From Terrabacter sp040702505 (GTDB lineage Bacteria; Actinomycetota; Actinomycetes; Actinomycetales; Dermatophilaceae): a DNA stretch of 64,000 bases. This document shows, piece by piece, positions 49,657-57,819 of this stretch. Where the stretch lies: NCBI RefSeq assembly GCF_040702505.1, contig NZ_JBFBLC010000001.1, forward strand, positions 992,001 to 1,056,000, read 5' to 3'. Every line of letters begins with the position of its first letter. Position 1 is the stretch's first letter. The notes beneath the pieces are model-generated. The model worked only from the letters and a program-made list of their open reading frames with translations. It was not told the origin of the DNA and did not search any database. The position numbers and the translations under genes were made by a program.

Positions 49657-50004
49657 TCACGTCACCCGCCGGTGGGTGGCGTCGACGGGGTCGGCGATGT
49701 CCGCGACCACGACGTCGACCGGACCATGGGTGATGGCGGTGACGGCCGCACGTACCAGGGCGGCGGTCTCCTGCGCCGGAGCCGCCCACGCCAGCACCAC
49801 GTGCACCGTCGTGCTTCCCGGCCGCGCCTGGACGCCCTGCACCGTGCGGCCCCGGAAGTAGGTCGCGGCCTCGCCGAACGCTCCCCCGTGCAGTCTCACG
49901 ACACCGGGCACCGCGAGGACCGCGGCCGCGACGGCGTCAGCGGTCTCGGGGGACGGGGCGGGCGCGGGCGCTGGGCGGCCTGCAGCGCCCGGCTGCCCGG
50001 TCAC
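49657..50004 (-). CDS. Short Asp23-like protein
   Basis: A 115-residue protein with an Ala/Pro-rich start and VAAAVLAVPGVVRLHGGAFG, EAATYFRGRTVQGVQARPGS, TTVHVVLAWAAPAQETAALV, ending VDVVVADIADPVD. The blocks follow the Asp23 pattern (pGV, then a VhVvl strand, then a final DVVVADI strand) in shortened form, so I read it as a divergent paralogue. GTG start overlaps the upstream stop by 4 nt. A 100-bp gap with no gene except a 9-codon frame follows. Confidence 0.7.
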   Translation of the reverse strand: MTGQPGAAGRPAPAPAPSPETADAVAAAVLAVPGVVRLHGGAFGEAATYFRGRTVQGVQARPGSTTVHVVLAWAAPAQETAALVRAAVTAITHGPVDVVVADIADPVDATHRRVT

Positions 50005-50480
50005 TGGACGCGCGGCTCGGACTGCTGCGACTCGTCCTGGTCGTCGCTCTCGAGGTAGACGTCCTGGACGTCGATGTTGACCTCGGTCACCTCGAGGCTC
50101 GTCATCCCCTCGATCGCGGAGATGACGTTGCGCCGGATCCCCTGGGCCAGGTCGGCGATGGAGACGCCGTACTCGGCGACGAGCTGCAGGTCCACGGCCG
50201 CCTGGCGCTCCCCGACCTCGACCGAGACCCCCATGCTCTGGTTGGTCCGTCCACCGGGGATGCGCTCCCGGATGGCACCGACCGCACGCGCGGCCCCGCC
50301 GCCCAGGGCGTGCACGCCCGGCACCTCGCGGGCTGCGATGCCCGCGATCTTGGCGACCACCGTGTCGGCGATCGTCGTCCTGCCCTGCTGCGTCACGAGC
50401 GGCGAGGGGGCGACGCTGCCGCCACTGCTCGGCGTCACGTTCGAGGTGCGGCTCTGGGTGTCGCTCTGAGATTCGCTCAT
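50001..50480 (-). CDS. Asp23/Gls24 family envelope stress response protein
   Basis: A 159-residue Asp23 family protein: GRTTIADTVVAKIAGIAARE, VPGVHALGGGAARAVGAIRE, MGVSVEVGERQAAVDLQLVA, EYGVSIADLAQGIRRNVISA and TSLEVTEVNIDVQDVYLESD. This is the best-conserved copy and opens the minus-strand operon. GGAG a few bases before ATG 50480 sets the start; an upstream ATG at 50543 would add unlike residues. The final SDDQDESQQSEPRVQ tail is acidic. Confidence 0.92.
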   Translation of the reverse strand: MSESQSDTQSRTSNVTPSSGGSVAPSPLVTQQGRTTIADTVVAKIAGIAAREVPGVHALGGGAARAVGAIRERIPGGRTNQSMGVSVEVGERQAAVDLQLVAEYGVSIADLAQGIRRNVISAIEGMTSLEVTEVNIDVQDVYLESDDQDESQQSEPRVQ

Positions 50481-50671
50481 CGCGGGCTCCTTCGAAGAGA
50501 GGTCGAATTCAGCCGGTGGCGGGTCGAACCCCCGAGACGCCACCTACCTGGGTATGTACCCGGAAGCGGCAGGCTCGGATCGCTCGGGGGACGCTGGGGA
50601 GCGCGGACAGGGTTCGGGTCGGACGCGACCGCGGGGGCCGTGGGGCGCCCTTGGACTGCTGTGGAGGGACG

Positions 50672-51004
50672 ATGAAAGCACTGCGTTGGCTGCTTGCAGG
50701 TGTGGTGTGGATCCTGGCAGGCGTGGTCGGGCTGGTCGGGGCGATTCTCTGCGTCACGATCATCCTGCTGCCGCTCGGCATCCCCGTGCTGATGCTCGCG
50801 CGTCGGCTCTTCTCGCTGGCGGGGGTGCTGGTGCTGCCACGAGCGGCGCGCCATCCCGTGCAGGCGATGGAGGCCGCCGTCGAGCGGGGGACGAAGGACG
50901 CCCGGAAGGGCATGAAGGACGCGGGCAAGGACATGTCGCGGCGCTCGCGACGGGCCCGGAAGAAGGCGGCTCGCACCGTCGAGGCCGCGGCGCCCTCGGC
51001 GTGA
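50672..51004 (+). CDS. Small membrane protein with basic tail, unknown function
   Basis: The 110-residue product starts MKALRWLLAGVVWILAGVVG after TGGAGGG. Two hydrophobic helices run to about residue 55 (CVTIILLPLGIPVLMLARRL). The rest is hydrophilic and strongly basic: RKGMKDAGKDMSRRSRRARK, then KAARTVE. The family is not recognised. It sits between the divergent Asp23 operon and a separate gvpA copy and is likely co-transcribed with the latter (gap 37 nt). A membrane anchor with a basic tail could bind the acidic tails of Gvp proteins, but that is only a thought. Confidence 0.7.
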   Translation: MKALRWLLAGVVWILAGVVGLVGAILCVTIILLPLGIPVLMLARRLFSLAGVLVLPRAARHPVQAMEAAVERGTKDARKGMKDAGKDMSRRSRRARKKAARTVEAAAPSA

Positions 51005-51041
51005 TGGCGGCAGACGGCGGCGGCCTGAGGTCAGGCGTCGC

Positions 51042-51509
51042 ATGACCGATCGAGCGGTGGTTCACGACCGCGGTGGCGGCTACCTCTCGCGCCCGGCGCC
51101 GAGCGGCCTGGCCGACGTGATCGAGATCGTCCTCGGCAAGGGCATCGTCATCGACGCCTACCTCAGGGTCTCGCTGCTCGGCATCGAGCTGCTCACGGTC
51201 GACGCGCGCGTGGTCGTCGCCAGCGTCGACACCTACCTGCGCTTCGCCGAGAGCACCAACCGGCTCGACCTCGAGGCCCAGGGACCGCCCAGCCTCGTCG
51301 ACCTGGCCATCGAGGGCGGCGGGCGCGCAATCGAGTCCATCGCCGCGAACGTGGTCGAGGACAAGGTCGAGGGGGTCGTCGACTCGGTGCAGGAGACCGT
51401 CGAGAGCACCGTGGAGAAGGCCAAGGACCTCGCGCAGGACGTGGCCGGCGCGCTCGCGGAGAAGACCCGCCAGGTGGTCGAGAAGCTCACCCCGGACGAC
51501 GAGGGCTGA
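51042..51509 (+). CDS. Second GvpA-type gas vesicle protein with coiled-coil-like tail
   Basis: A 155-residue protein whose first 80 residues are nearly identical to GvpA at 43914: GGGYLSRPAPSGLADVIEIV, then LGKGIVIDAYLRVSLLGIEL, VDARVVVASVDTYLRFAEST. The C-terminal half is different: an amphipathic helix with Val/Glu/Lys heptads (EDKVEGVVDSVQETVESTVE, KAKDLAQDVAGALAEKTRQV). GvpA with such an extension might form a second wall protein, or a cap that binds partners. It lies outside the main cluster, beyond the Asp23 operon. Confidence 0.88.
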   Translation: MTDRAVVHDRGGGYLSRPAPSGLADVIEIVLGKGIVIDAYLRVSLLGIELLTVDARVVVASVDTYLRFAESTNRLDLEAQGPPSLVDLAIEGGGRAIESIAANVVEDKVEGVVDSVQETVESTVEKAKDLAQDVAGALAEKTRQVVEKLTPDDEG

Positions 51510-51520
51510 CCCAGCGCGCG

Positions 51521-52285
51521 TCAGGCGAGCGACAGGTCCACGCGCAGGGCGCGGTGGTCGGAGACCGGGAGCCGCAGCGCCTCGCCCACGCCCGCGGTCA
51601 CCTGTCCCCGCAGCAGCACGTGGTCGATCTGCTGGGTGGGGGAGTCGACCGGGAAGGTGGGCTCAGACACGGCTGCACGCATACCGGTGAGGCGCCCGGC
51701 ACGCTCGGGCTCCATGTTCAGGTCGCCCACGAGCACGAGTGGACCGTCCTGGTCGCAGACGCTCGCCACGAGGTGGCGCAGCTGCCGGCGGTTCCACCAG
51801 TCGATGAACGACAGGTGGGTGTTGACGACGGTCACCGGCCCCTCGGGCGATTCGATGTCGGCGACGACCGCCACCCGCGGCTCGTCGCGCACGAGGACCG
51901 GCCGGCGCTGCCCCTTGAAGCGCATCGGCACGCGCGTCGGCACGGGCGCGAGGCGAACCACGCGCCACCCGCGCACCGGGAACCGCGACAGCAGGGCGAT
52001 GCCGTATGCCGCAGCGTCGGGCTGTTCGTCGCCGGTGGCCGCCACCCACGTGGCGCCGGGGCTGCCCGACAGGGCGGCGACGAAGCGGTGGTCCGGCGCG
52101 TCCATGACCTCGGCGGCGATCGCGGTGAGGTCGGCGTGATCGGACCGGTGCTGGTTGTGGTCGACCTCCTGCAGGGCGAGGACGTCGCAGTCCAGTCGGC
52201 TGACCGCGTCGCGGAAGCCCGCCAGGTCGACGTGCTGGTCGGTCGGCACGCGCCCGTTGAGGATGTTGAACGTCGCGACTCTCAT
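51521..52285 (-). CDS. Endonuclease/exonuclease/phosphatase family protein
   Basis: The 254-residue protein is a DNase I-like metallophosphodiesterase: RVATFNILNGR, DVLALQEVDHNQHRS (metal-binding Glu), VVNTHLSFIDWWNRRQL (catalytic His), LVLVGDLNMEPER (Asp-x-Asn) and VSDHRALRVDL (terminal Asp-His). No signal peptide is present, so it is cytoplasmic. The substrate could be nucleic acid or a phospholipid. Convergent with the GvpA-like gene across 11 nt. Confidence 0.88.
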   Translation of the reverse strand: MRVATFNILNGRVPTDQHVDLAGFRDAVSRLDCDVLALQEVDHNQHRSDHADLTAIAAEVMDAPDHRFVAALSGSPGATWVAATGDEQPDAAAYGIALLSRFPVRGWRVVRLAPVPTRVPMRFKGQRRPVLVRDEPRVAVVADIESPEGPVTVVNTHLSFIDWWNRRQLRHLVASVCDQDGPLVLVGDLNMEPERAGRLTGMRAAVSEPTFPVDSPTQQIDHVLLRGQVTAGVGEALRLPVSDHRALRVDLSLA

Positions 52286-52373
52286 GGCTCCCGCCTACCC
52301 CGCCACGGGGCGCGGCCACCCGGCCGGTCGTGGTCGCACGCGGCATACGCCCTCGGTGGGGTAGGCGGAGGGC

Positions 52374-52946
52374 ATGGAAGCCGAGAACTCGACGGACCTG
52401 AGGGAGGCGCTGAAGACGGTCGCCGTCGCGCTGAAGCAGACCGGCCTGCCCTTCGCGCTCCTGGGTGGGTATGCCGCGTGGGCCCGAGGCGGGCCGGAGC
52501 CCGACCACGACGTCGACTTCCTCGTCGCCGAGGAGGACGCGGTCGAGGTGGCCGCGCGCCTGGCGGACCAGGACCTCGATGTCGTCCAGCCGCCCGAGGA
52601 CTGGCTCTTCAAGGTCTATACGCAGGGCGCGATGGTCGACGTCATCCACCGTCCGGTCGGTGGCCCGGTGCGCCGCGACGAGGTGCTCCGTGCGACGCCG
52701 ATGGAGGTGCTGTCGGTCGAGATGCCGGTGCAGGACGCGACCGACCTCGTCGTGCACAAGCTCGCGTCCCTCGACGAGCACTACTGCGACCTGTCGGCGG
52801 TGCTACCGACGTTGCGGGCGCTGCGTGAGCAGGTCGACTGGGCACGCGTCGGGAAGGAGACCTCGGAGAACGACTTCGCGGCGGCCGTGCTCTTCCTGCT
52901 GCGGCGGCTGGGCATCGTGGAGGACGAGGACGTCCTCAGCCCATGA
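52374..52946 (+). CDS. Nucleotidyltransferase-like protein (AbiEii/MNT type)
   Basis: A 190-residue protein with the nucleotidyltransferase core LPFALLGGYAAWARGGPEPD, HDVDFLVAEED: Gly-Gly, then the Asp-x-Asp metal pair in HDVDF. The later block TDLVVHKLASLDEHYCDLSA also fits the fold. The family includes type IV toxins (AbiEii) and many orphan proteins. No antitoxin gene is adjacent. A TAGGCG hexamer and GGAGGG lie just upstream of ATG 52374. Its 3' end overlaps the convergent dioxygenase gene by 11 nt. Confidence 0.75.
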   Translation: MEAENSTDLREALKTVAVALKQTGLPFALLGGYAAWARGGPEPDHDVDFLVAEEDAVEVAARLADQDLDVVQPPEDWLFKVYTQGAMVDVIHRPVGGPVRRDEVLRATPMEVLSVEMPVQDATDLVVHKLASLDEHYCDLSAVLPTLRALREQVDWARVGKETSENDFAAAVLFLLRRLGIVEDEDVLSP

Positions 52947-53766
52947 CGAGGCCCTCGATGTCGTGCTTCTGCGTGATGGGCGACAGCTCGTCGACGACCG
53001 GGCACGCGAGGTGGTCGCGCACGCGCTGTGGCAGCTGCTCCCAGTAGCCCTGCGTCACCGCCAGGTCGTGTTGGGCGTCGTTGCCGGCGCCGGGGGCGTC
53101 GACCCCGAGCACGAGCACCGGGCGCGCGACCGACGACACGTTGGGCGTGCCCCGGTGGATCGTCAGCGCGGAGCGAGCAGAGATGTCACCGACCATGGGG
53201 TACTTGCGCTCGGCGCGGGCCTCGTAGCGGGGGTACATCGACGCGGGCGGGAACATCTCGTGGTCGAAGTCGTCACCGCGGTCCCACTGGGTGCCCGGCG
53301 CGATCTCGAAGGGCCCCATCTCGTCGGTCGTGTCGACGGTCGTCAGGTTGAAGGCGAGCGACGTGAGCCGGTGGTCGTCGGTCGTCTCCGGCGGGCTCGG
53401 GAAGTCGCGGTGCCACGGCTGGACTTTCGCCCCGGGGAAGGGGGTGTCGAAGCCGACCTCCACGATCGTGTAGTCGGGCCCGAGCACCGTCTCGCAGACG
53501 GTACGGACCCACGGGTGGTCGACGAGGTCGACGAACCCGCGCAGAGCCTCGGGGTGGATCTCGACGTACCACCGGTTGGGGCCCCGGCCGACCGCCCCGC
53601 CCTCACGCGAGCGGGCCTCGTCGAAGGCGACGTCGATGTCCTCGCGCAGCTGCCGGACCCACTCCGGGGAGAAGGCCCCCTTGCACGCGATGATGCCGTC
53701 GGTCTCGAGCCCGTGGCGGATGGCGTCGACGTCGTACCGGACGGGCTCGCTCACTTCGCTCCTCAT
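52936..53766 (-). CDS. Phytanoyl-CoA dioxygenase family protein (PhyH)
   Basis: A 276-residue Fe(II)/2-oxoglutarate dioxygenase: WHRDFPSP holds the iron ligands His119 and Asp121, and ALTIHRGTPNVS holds the distal His204, with Arg following for 2-oxoglutarate. Substrate unknown; family members hydroxylate small carboxylates or acyl groups. A TACGGT -10 (complement of 53773-53778) ends 6 nt before the ATG, so it is probably leaderless. Confidence 0.85.
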   Translation of the reverse strand: MRSEVSEPVRYDVDAIRHGLETDGIIACKGAFSPEWVRQLREDIDVAFDEARSREGGAVGRGPNRWYVEIHPEALRGFVDLVDHPWVRTVCETVLGPDYTIVEVGFDTPFPGAKVQPWHRDFPSPPETTDDHRLTSLAFNLTTVDTTDEMGPFEIAPGTQWDRGDDFDHEMFPPASMYPRYEARAERKYPMVGDISARSALTIHRGTPNVSSVARPVLVLGVDAPGAGNDAQHDLAVTQGYWEQLPQRVRDHLACPVVDELSPITQKHDIEGLVMG

Positions 53767-53983
53767 GGTCCGACCGTACGCGGCAGCGCGGCTGGGCGGT
53801 CCCTGTGGACCGACCTCTCTTGACAGGACATTCGGGGCAATTCACACTGCCGAATGGCTCGGTGGCCCTGTGGCCTGGCCAATCTCGACACCGACGTCAG
53901 GTGGTAGCAGGGCCGCACCGGCCTCCTGACCCACCCGGCCGCGGCGCCGAACGCGACCACGACACGTCCCGAGAGAAGTGCCC

Positions 53984-55453
53984 ATGTCGCACACGCCAGA
54001 CCTCGTCCTCGACGAGGACCGCAAGGCCCGTGCCGGTCGTCCCGGACCGTTGCACCGCTTCACCGACCTGTCGGTCCGATACGTCGAGAAGTGGATGCCG
54101 GACCCCTACCTGTTCGCGGTCATCCTGACCATCGTCGTCGTGGTGCTCACCTTCGTGCTCGTGCCGGGCGCCAGCCTCGGCGGCGTCGTGGACGGCTGGT
54201 ACAAGGGCGTCTGGGGTGAGGGCAACATCTTCACCTTCGCGATGCAGATGATCCTCATCCTCGTCGGTGGCTACACCCTGGCCGAGGCGCCGCTGGTCAA
54301 GCGAGGACTGCAGTGGCTCGCGAGCAAGCCGCGCAACCAGGCCCAGGGCGGCCTGCTCTGCTTCGGCGTCGCGGCGCTCGCGTGCATCGTCAACTGGGGC
54401 CTGGGCCTCGTCGTGGGCGCGCTGCTGGCGCGTCAGGTCTTCGCGCGCCTGCGCACCGTCAACTTCGCCTACCTCGTCGCCGCCGGCTACATGGGCTACA
54501 TGGTGTGGACCTCCGGCCTGTCCAGCTCCATCGCGCTGGCCAACACCGACAAGACGAGCAAGCTCAACATCATCTGGACCCAGACCCACCAGCTGGTGCC
54601 GCTCAGCGACACGATCTTCCGGCCCTACAGCTTCCTGCCGATGCTCGTGCTGGCCGTGGTCATCGGCCTGCTCGTCCACCGGATGTCGCCACGTCCCGGT
54701 GAGGCGGCGGCGACGCAGGAGCAGGCGGACGTCGACCTCGAGGCCCTGCTGGCCATGGACCGGGCCGCGGACGACCGCGAGGCGCGACCTTCCGGCCCGC
54801 GGACCCTGGCTGAGCGGCTCGAGAACCTCTGGGTCCTCAACGTGCTCGTCTTCGTCGCCGGCGTCGCGTACTTCGTGCGCAGTGGCTTCGCGCTCAACAT
54901 CGGCTCGATGGTGATGCTCTTCTTCATCCTCGGCGCGCTCTTCCACTGGACGCCGATGCGCTTCATCCGAGCCTTCACCGAGGCCGCCAAGACCTCCGGC
55001 CCGCTGCTGCTGCAGTACCCGCTCTACGGCGGCATCATCGGCCTCCTCGGCTACACGCCCCAGTCCGGCGTCCACCCGCTCCAGACCGTCATCGCCACGG
55101 CGATCGTGTCGCACGCGACGTACTACACGCTGCCGTTCCTCAACTACGTCGCGTCGGTCGTCATCTCGCTGTTCGTCCCCTCCGGCGGCGGTCACTGGGG
55201 CGTCCAGGGCCCGGTCGCCGTCGACGCGGCGGTGCAGCTCGGCCAGACGTCGCCGGCCTACCTCGGCAAGATCTCGATGTCCGTGGCCAACGGCGAGGCG
55301 GTCGCCAACATGATCCAGCCGTTCTGGCTGCTGCCGGTGCTCGCGATCGCCAAGCTCAACATCCGGCGGGTCATGGGCTTCACCGTGGTCGCCTTCGTCG
55401 TCGGGTTCGTCGTCCTGGGGGTCGGCAGCCTGCTCATGCCGCTCCTACCCTGA
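53984..55453 (+). CDS. Short-chain fatty acid transporter (AtoE family)
   Basis: A 489-residue membrane protein with about 12 helices, starting after GAGAGAAG. VEKWMPDPYLFAVILTIVVV, GGYTLAEAPLVKRGLQWLA, NWGLGLVVGALLARQVF and LLQYPLYGGIIGLLGYT, as well as FLNYVASVVISLFVPSGGGH, WGVQGPVAVDAA, match the AtoE/TIGR00366 family that takes up short-chain fatty acids. It is 5 nt from an amidase gene, so the two may be linked in degrading an acylamide. GTG 53978 is an alternative start. Confidence 0.9.
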   Translation: MSHTPDLVLDEDRKARAGRPGPLHRFTDLSVRYVEKWMPDPYLFAVILTIVVVVLTFVLVPGASLGGVVDGWYKGVWGEGNIFTFAMQMILILVGGYTLAEAPLVKRGLQWLASKPRNQAQGGLLCFGVAALACIVNWGLGLVVGALLARQVFARLRTVNFAYLVAAGYMGYMVWTSGLSSSIALANTDKTSKLNIIWTQTHQLVPLSDTIFRPYSFLPMLVLAVVIGLLVHRMSPRPGEAAATQEQADVDLEALLAMDRAADDREARPSGPRTLAERLENLWVLNVLVFVAGVAYFVRSGFALNIGSMVMLFFILGALFHWTPMRFIRAFTEAAKTSGPLLLQYPLYGGIIGLLGYTPQSGVHPLQTVIATAIVSHATYYTLPFLNYVASVVISLFVPSGGGHWGVQGPVAVDAAVQLGQTSPAYLGKISMSVANGEAVANMIQPFWLLPVLAIAKLNIRRVMGFTVVAFVVGFVVLGVGSLLMPLLP

Positions 55454-55458
55454 GACCC

Positions 55459-56973
55459 ATGAGCGCAGCCGTGGGCGGACCCGCCAGCAGTCCCCGTACC
55501 GACGACCCGACGCCCGTGGACCCGACGCCCGAGCAGGCCGCCCTGGTCGCGCACTCGGCGGTCGAGCTGTCCGAGCTGGTCCACCGGCGGGAGGTGAGCT
55601 GCGTCGAGGTGATGACGGCCCACCTCGCGCAGATCGAGCGCTACAACCCACAGCTCAACGCGATCGTGGCGCTCCGTGACCGTGACGAGCTGGTGGCCGA
55701 GGCCCGCGAGCGCGACGAGGAGCTGGCCGCCGGTCGCAGCCGGGGCTGGATGCACGGCCTGCCGCACGCGGTGAAGGACCTCGCCGCGGCCCGAGGGCTG
55801 CCGCACACCAATGGCTCCCGGGTCTATGCCGACCGGGTGGCCGAGACCGACGACGTCCACGTCGCCCGCATCCGGGCCGCCGGCGCGATCATCATCGGCA
55901 AGACGAACACGCCCGAGTTCGGCCTCGGCTCCCAGAGCTACAACGAGGTGTGGGGCACGACGGCCAACCCCTACGACACGACGCGCACCGCCGGGGGCAG
56001 CAGCGGGGGTGGTGCGGCGGCCCTCGCGGCGCGGATGGTGCCGGTCGCCGACGGCTCGGACAACATGGGCTCGCTGCGCAACCCCCCTGCCTTCAACCAC
56101 GTCGTCGGGCTGCGGCCCTCGTGGGGGAGGGTGCCCGAGCCCGGCTTCGTGCCCTACGGCAGCGTCAACGGACCGATGGGCCGCACGGTGCGCGACGTCG
56201 CCCGGCTGCTGTCCACCATGGCCGGACCCGACCCGCGGGCGCCCCTGTCCCTCGACGACGACCCGGCCGGTCTCGCGGCCACGCTCGAGCGTGACGTCGC
56301 CGGGACGCGGATCGCCTGGGTCGGTGACTGGGACGGTCACCTCGCCACGGAGCCCGGCATCCTCGCTCTCGGCGAGTCGGCCCTGGCCACGTTCGAGAGG
56401 CTCGGCTGCGTCGTCGAAGCCACCATGCCGGCATACGACCCGGAGGAGATCTGGCGCTCCTACCTGGCCTGGCGCGCATGGGGCAACCTGCGCTACGCCG
56501 ACCTCTACGACGACCCGGCGACGCGGGCGCTGATGAAGCCCGAGTTCGTGTGGGAGGTCGAGTACGGCCTGCGCCTCAGCGCCCGCGACCTGACGCGAGC
56601 CGCGGCCGCCCGGGACGGCTGGTATGCCGCCTTGGCCGACCTGCTCGAGCGCTACGACTTCGTCGTGGCTCCCAGTGCGCAGGTCTTCCCGTTCGACAAG
56701 GCGGTGCACTGGCCCGAGGAGATCGACGGCCGGCCGATGGACACCTACCACCGCTGGATGGAGACCGTCGTGCCGTGGACGATGTCGACCCACCCCGTCG
56801 CGGCGCTGCCGGCGGGCTTCGACCAGCGGGGGCTGCCGACCGGCATCCAGCTCGTCGGCCGGCGCCACGACGACCACGGCGTCCTTCAGCTCGCTTACGC
56901 GTACGAGGGGGCGAGCCCCGTCATGGACGGCACGCCTCCACCGCTGCTGACCGGAGCGGGTCGGGAGCACTGA
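55459..56973 (+). CDS. Amidase (amidase signature family)
   Basis: The 504-residue amidase has the Lys-cisSer-Ser triad: Lys106 in HAVKDLAA, Ser181 in AGGSSGGGAAALAARM and Ser205 in DNMGSLRNPPAFNHVVGLRP. The spacing of 24 residues between the two serines matches the family. It hydrolyses an amide to a carboxylate and ammonia; specificity cannot be read. Closely follows an AtoE-type transporter (5 nt), which suggests that uptake and amide cleavage of a short acyl compound are linked. Confidence 0.92.
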   Translation: MSAAVGGPASSPRTDDPTPVDPTPEQAALVAHSAVELSELVHRREVSCVEVMTAHLAQIERYNPQLNAIVALRDRDELVAEARERDEELAAGRSRGWMHGLPHAVKDLAAARGLPHTNGSRVYADRVAETDDVHVARIRAAGAIIIGKTNTPEFGLGSQSYNEVWGTTANPYDTTRTAGGSSGGGAAALAARMVPVADGSDNMGSLRNPPAFNHVVGLRPSWGRVPEPGFVPYGSVNGPMGRTVRDVARLLSTMAGPDPRAPLSLDDDPAGLAATLERDVAGTRIAWVGDWDGHLATEPGILALGESALATFERLGCVVEATMPAYDPEEIWRSYLAWRAWGNLRYADLYDDPATRALMKPEFVWEVEYGLRLSARDLTRAAAARDGWYAALADLLERYDFVVAPSAQVFPFDKAVHWPEEIDGRPMDTYHRWMETVVPWTMSTHPVAALPAGFDQRGLPTGIQLVGRRHDDHGVLQLAYAYEGASPVMDGTPPPLLTGAGREH

Positions 56974-57086
56974 CCAGCACCGCTCGCTGATCGGCACCTG
57001 CACGCGGCGGCGACTCGCACGGGGCTCGTGACGCGTCCCGGCCCGCGGGTCTCTCGACTCCGCGGACCGGGGGGTCGGCGCGGCGG

Positions 57087-57683
57087 TCAGGGCACGGGGT
57101 CGTGCTCGCGGCCCGGCGCCTCCGTGGCTTCGTCCGTGGCTTCGTCCGTGGCTTCCTTCCGGTGCGTCCCGGGTGCAGGACCGGGCGACTCCAGCGTCTC
57201 GAAGAGGCTCTGGCTGTAGTCCTGGAAACCGAGCACCGCCTGCACCCACGCGCGCTCGCGCTCCACCGACCCGTTGCGGGCACCGCCCAGCTCGTTGACG
57301 ACGGCGAGGCGACGGTGCAGCTCGTCGGTCAGCACCGCGCCGAGGAACGTCGTCAGGTCCTCGACCGAGCCCGTCTCGACGGCCTCCTCCGCCAGCGGGA
57401 CCACGGGGCCGACGTCGAGCTCGGCCGGCTTCAAGCCGGTGAAGGGGGCGCCCTCGGCCTCCCGGTGCAGCCGGACCACGGTCTCGAGGAAGAGGCGCTC
57501 CGCCACGAGCCGGGCGCCGTGGCCGAGCGCGCGCACGGGCACGACCGACGCGAACGTCGCGCGGACCTCCTCCTCGGCGCTCGCCGGGACGTACGCGAGT
57601 GCCGGGGTGACGTCGCCGACCTCCAGCGCGTGGCGTGCCGCCCGGACGACGGGGCCGTCCAACGCGTCGCAGTGCGGGGACAT
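57087..57683 (-). CDS. DUF6448 family protein
   Basis: A 198-residue protein that begins MSPHCDALDGPVVRAARHAL with GGAGGGG just before the ATG; this motif and ETVVRLHREAEGAPFTGLKP, AELDVGPVVPLAEEAVETGS fit DUF6448. The fold is helical, with conserved His-Cys-Asp near the N-terminus, role unknown. A longer frame from ATG 57698 would include the ribosome site. The C-terminal 40 residues include EATDEATDEATE from a 12-nt DNA repeat and are unlike the family core. Confidence 0.82.
   Translation of the reverse strand: MSPHCDALDGPVVRAARHALEVGDVTPALAYVPASAEEEVRATFASVVPVRALGHGARLVAERLFLETVVRLHREAEGAPFTGLKPAELDVGPVVPLAEEAVETGSVEDLTTFLGAVLTDELHRRLAVVNELGGARNGSVERERAWVQAVLGFQDYSQSLFETLESPGPAPGTHRKEATDEATDEATEAPGREHDPVP
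57126..57162. repeat. 12-nt tandem repeat in the DUF6448 gene
   Basis: Three units of GTGGCTTCGTCC run in the plus sense within the gene tail, giving the EATD repeat of the protein. The repeat number could vary between strains without loss of frame. Confidence 0.75.
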
Positions 57684-57807
57684 GTTCCCCTCCTTCACGG
57701 TCTGCGCCTGCCTGTCCTTCGACGGTAGGGACCGCCGCGGTCCCGGGGACAGGGCCCAAGGTCCCTGCAGCGCTGGCGATTCCAGGCGCTCCGGAGGGGC
57801 ACCCCGT

Positions 57808-57813
57808 TACGGT
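57808..57813 (+). promoter_or_regulatory. Leaderless -10 hexamer of the glycosyltransferase gene
   Basis: TACGGT (TANNNT) ends 6 nt before GTG 57820. No ribosome site lies between. Confidence 0.45.
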
Positions 57814-57819
57814 GCGAGG

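Noticed and set aside
4362..52946. AbiEi/AbiEii toxin-antitoxin pair made of the 4362 and 52374 genes
   Set aside because: The two genes are about 47 kb apart and each lacks an adjacent partner, so there is no basis to treat them as one system.
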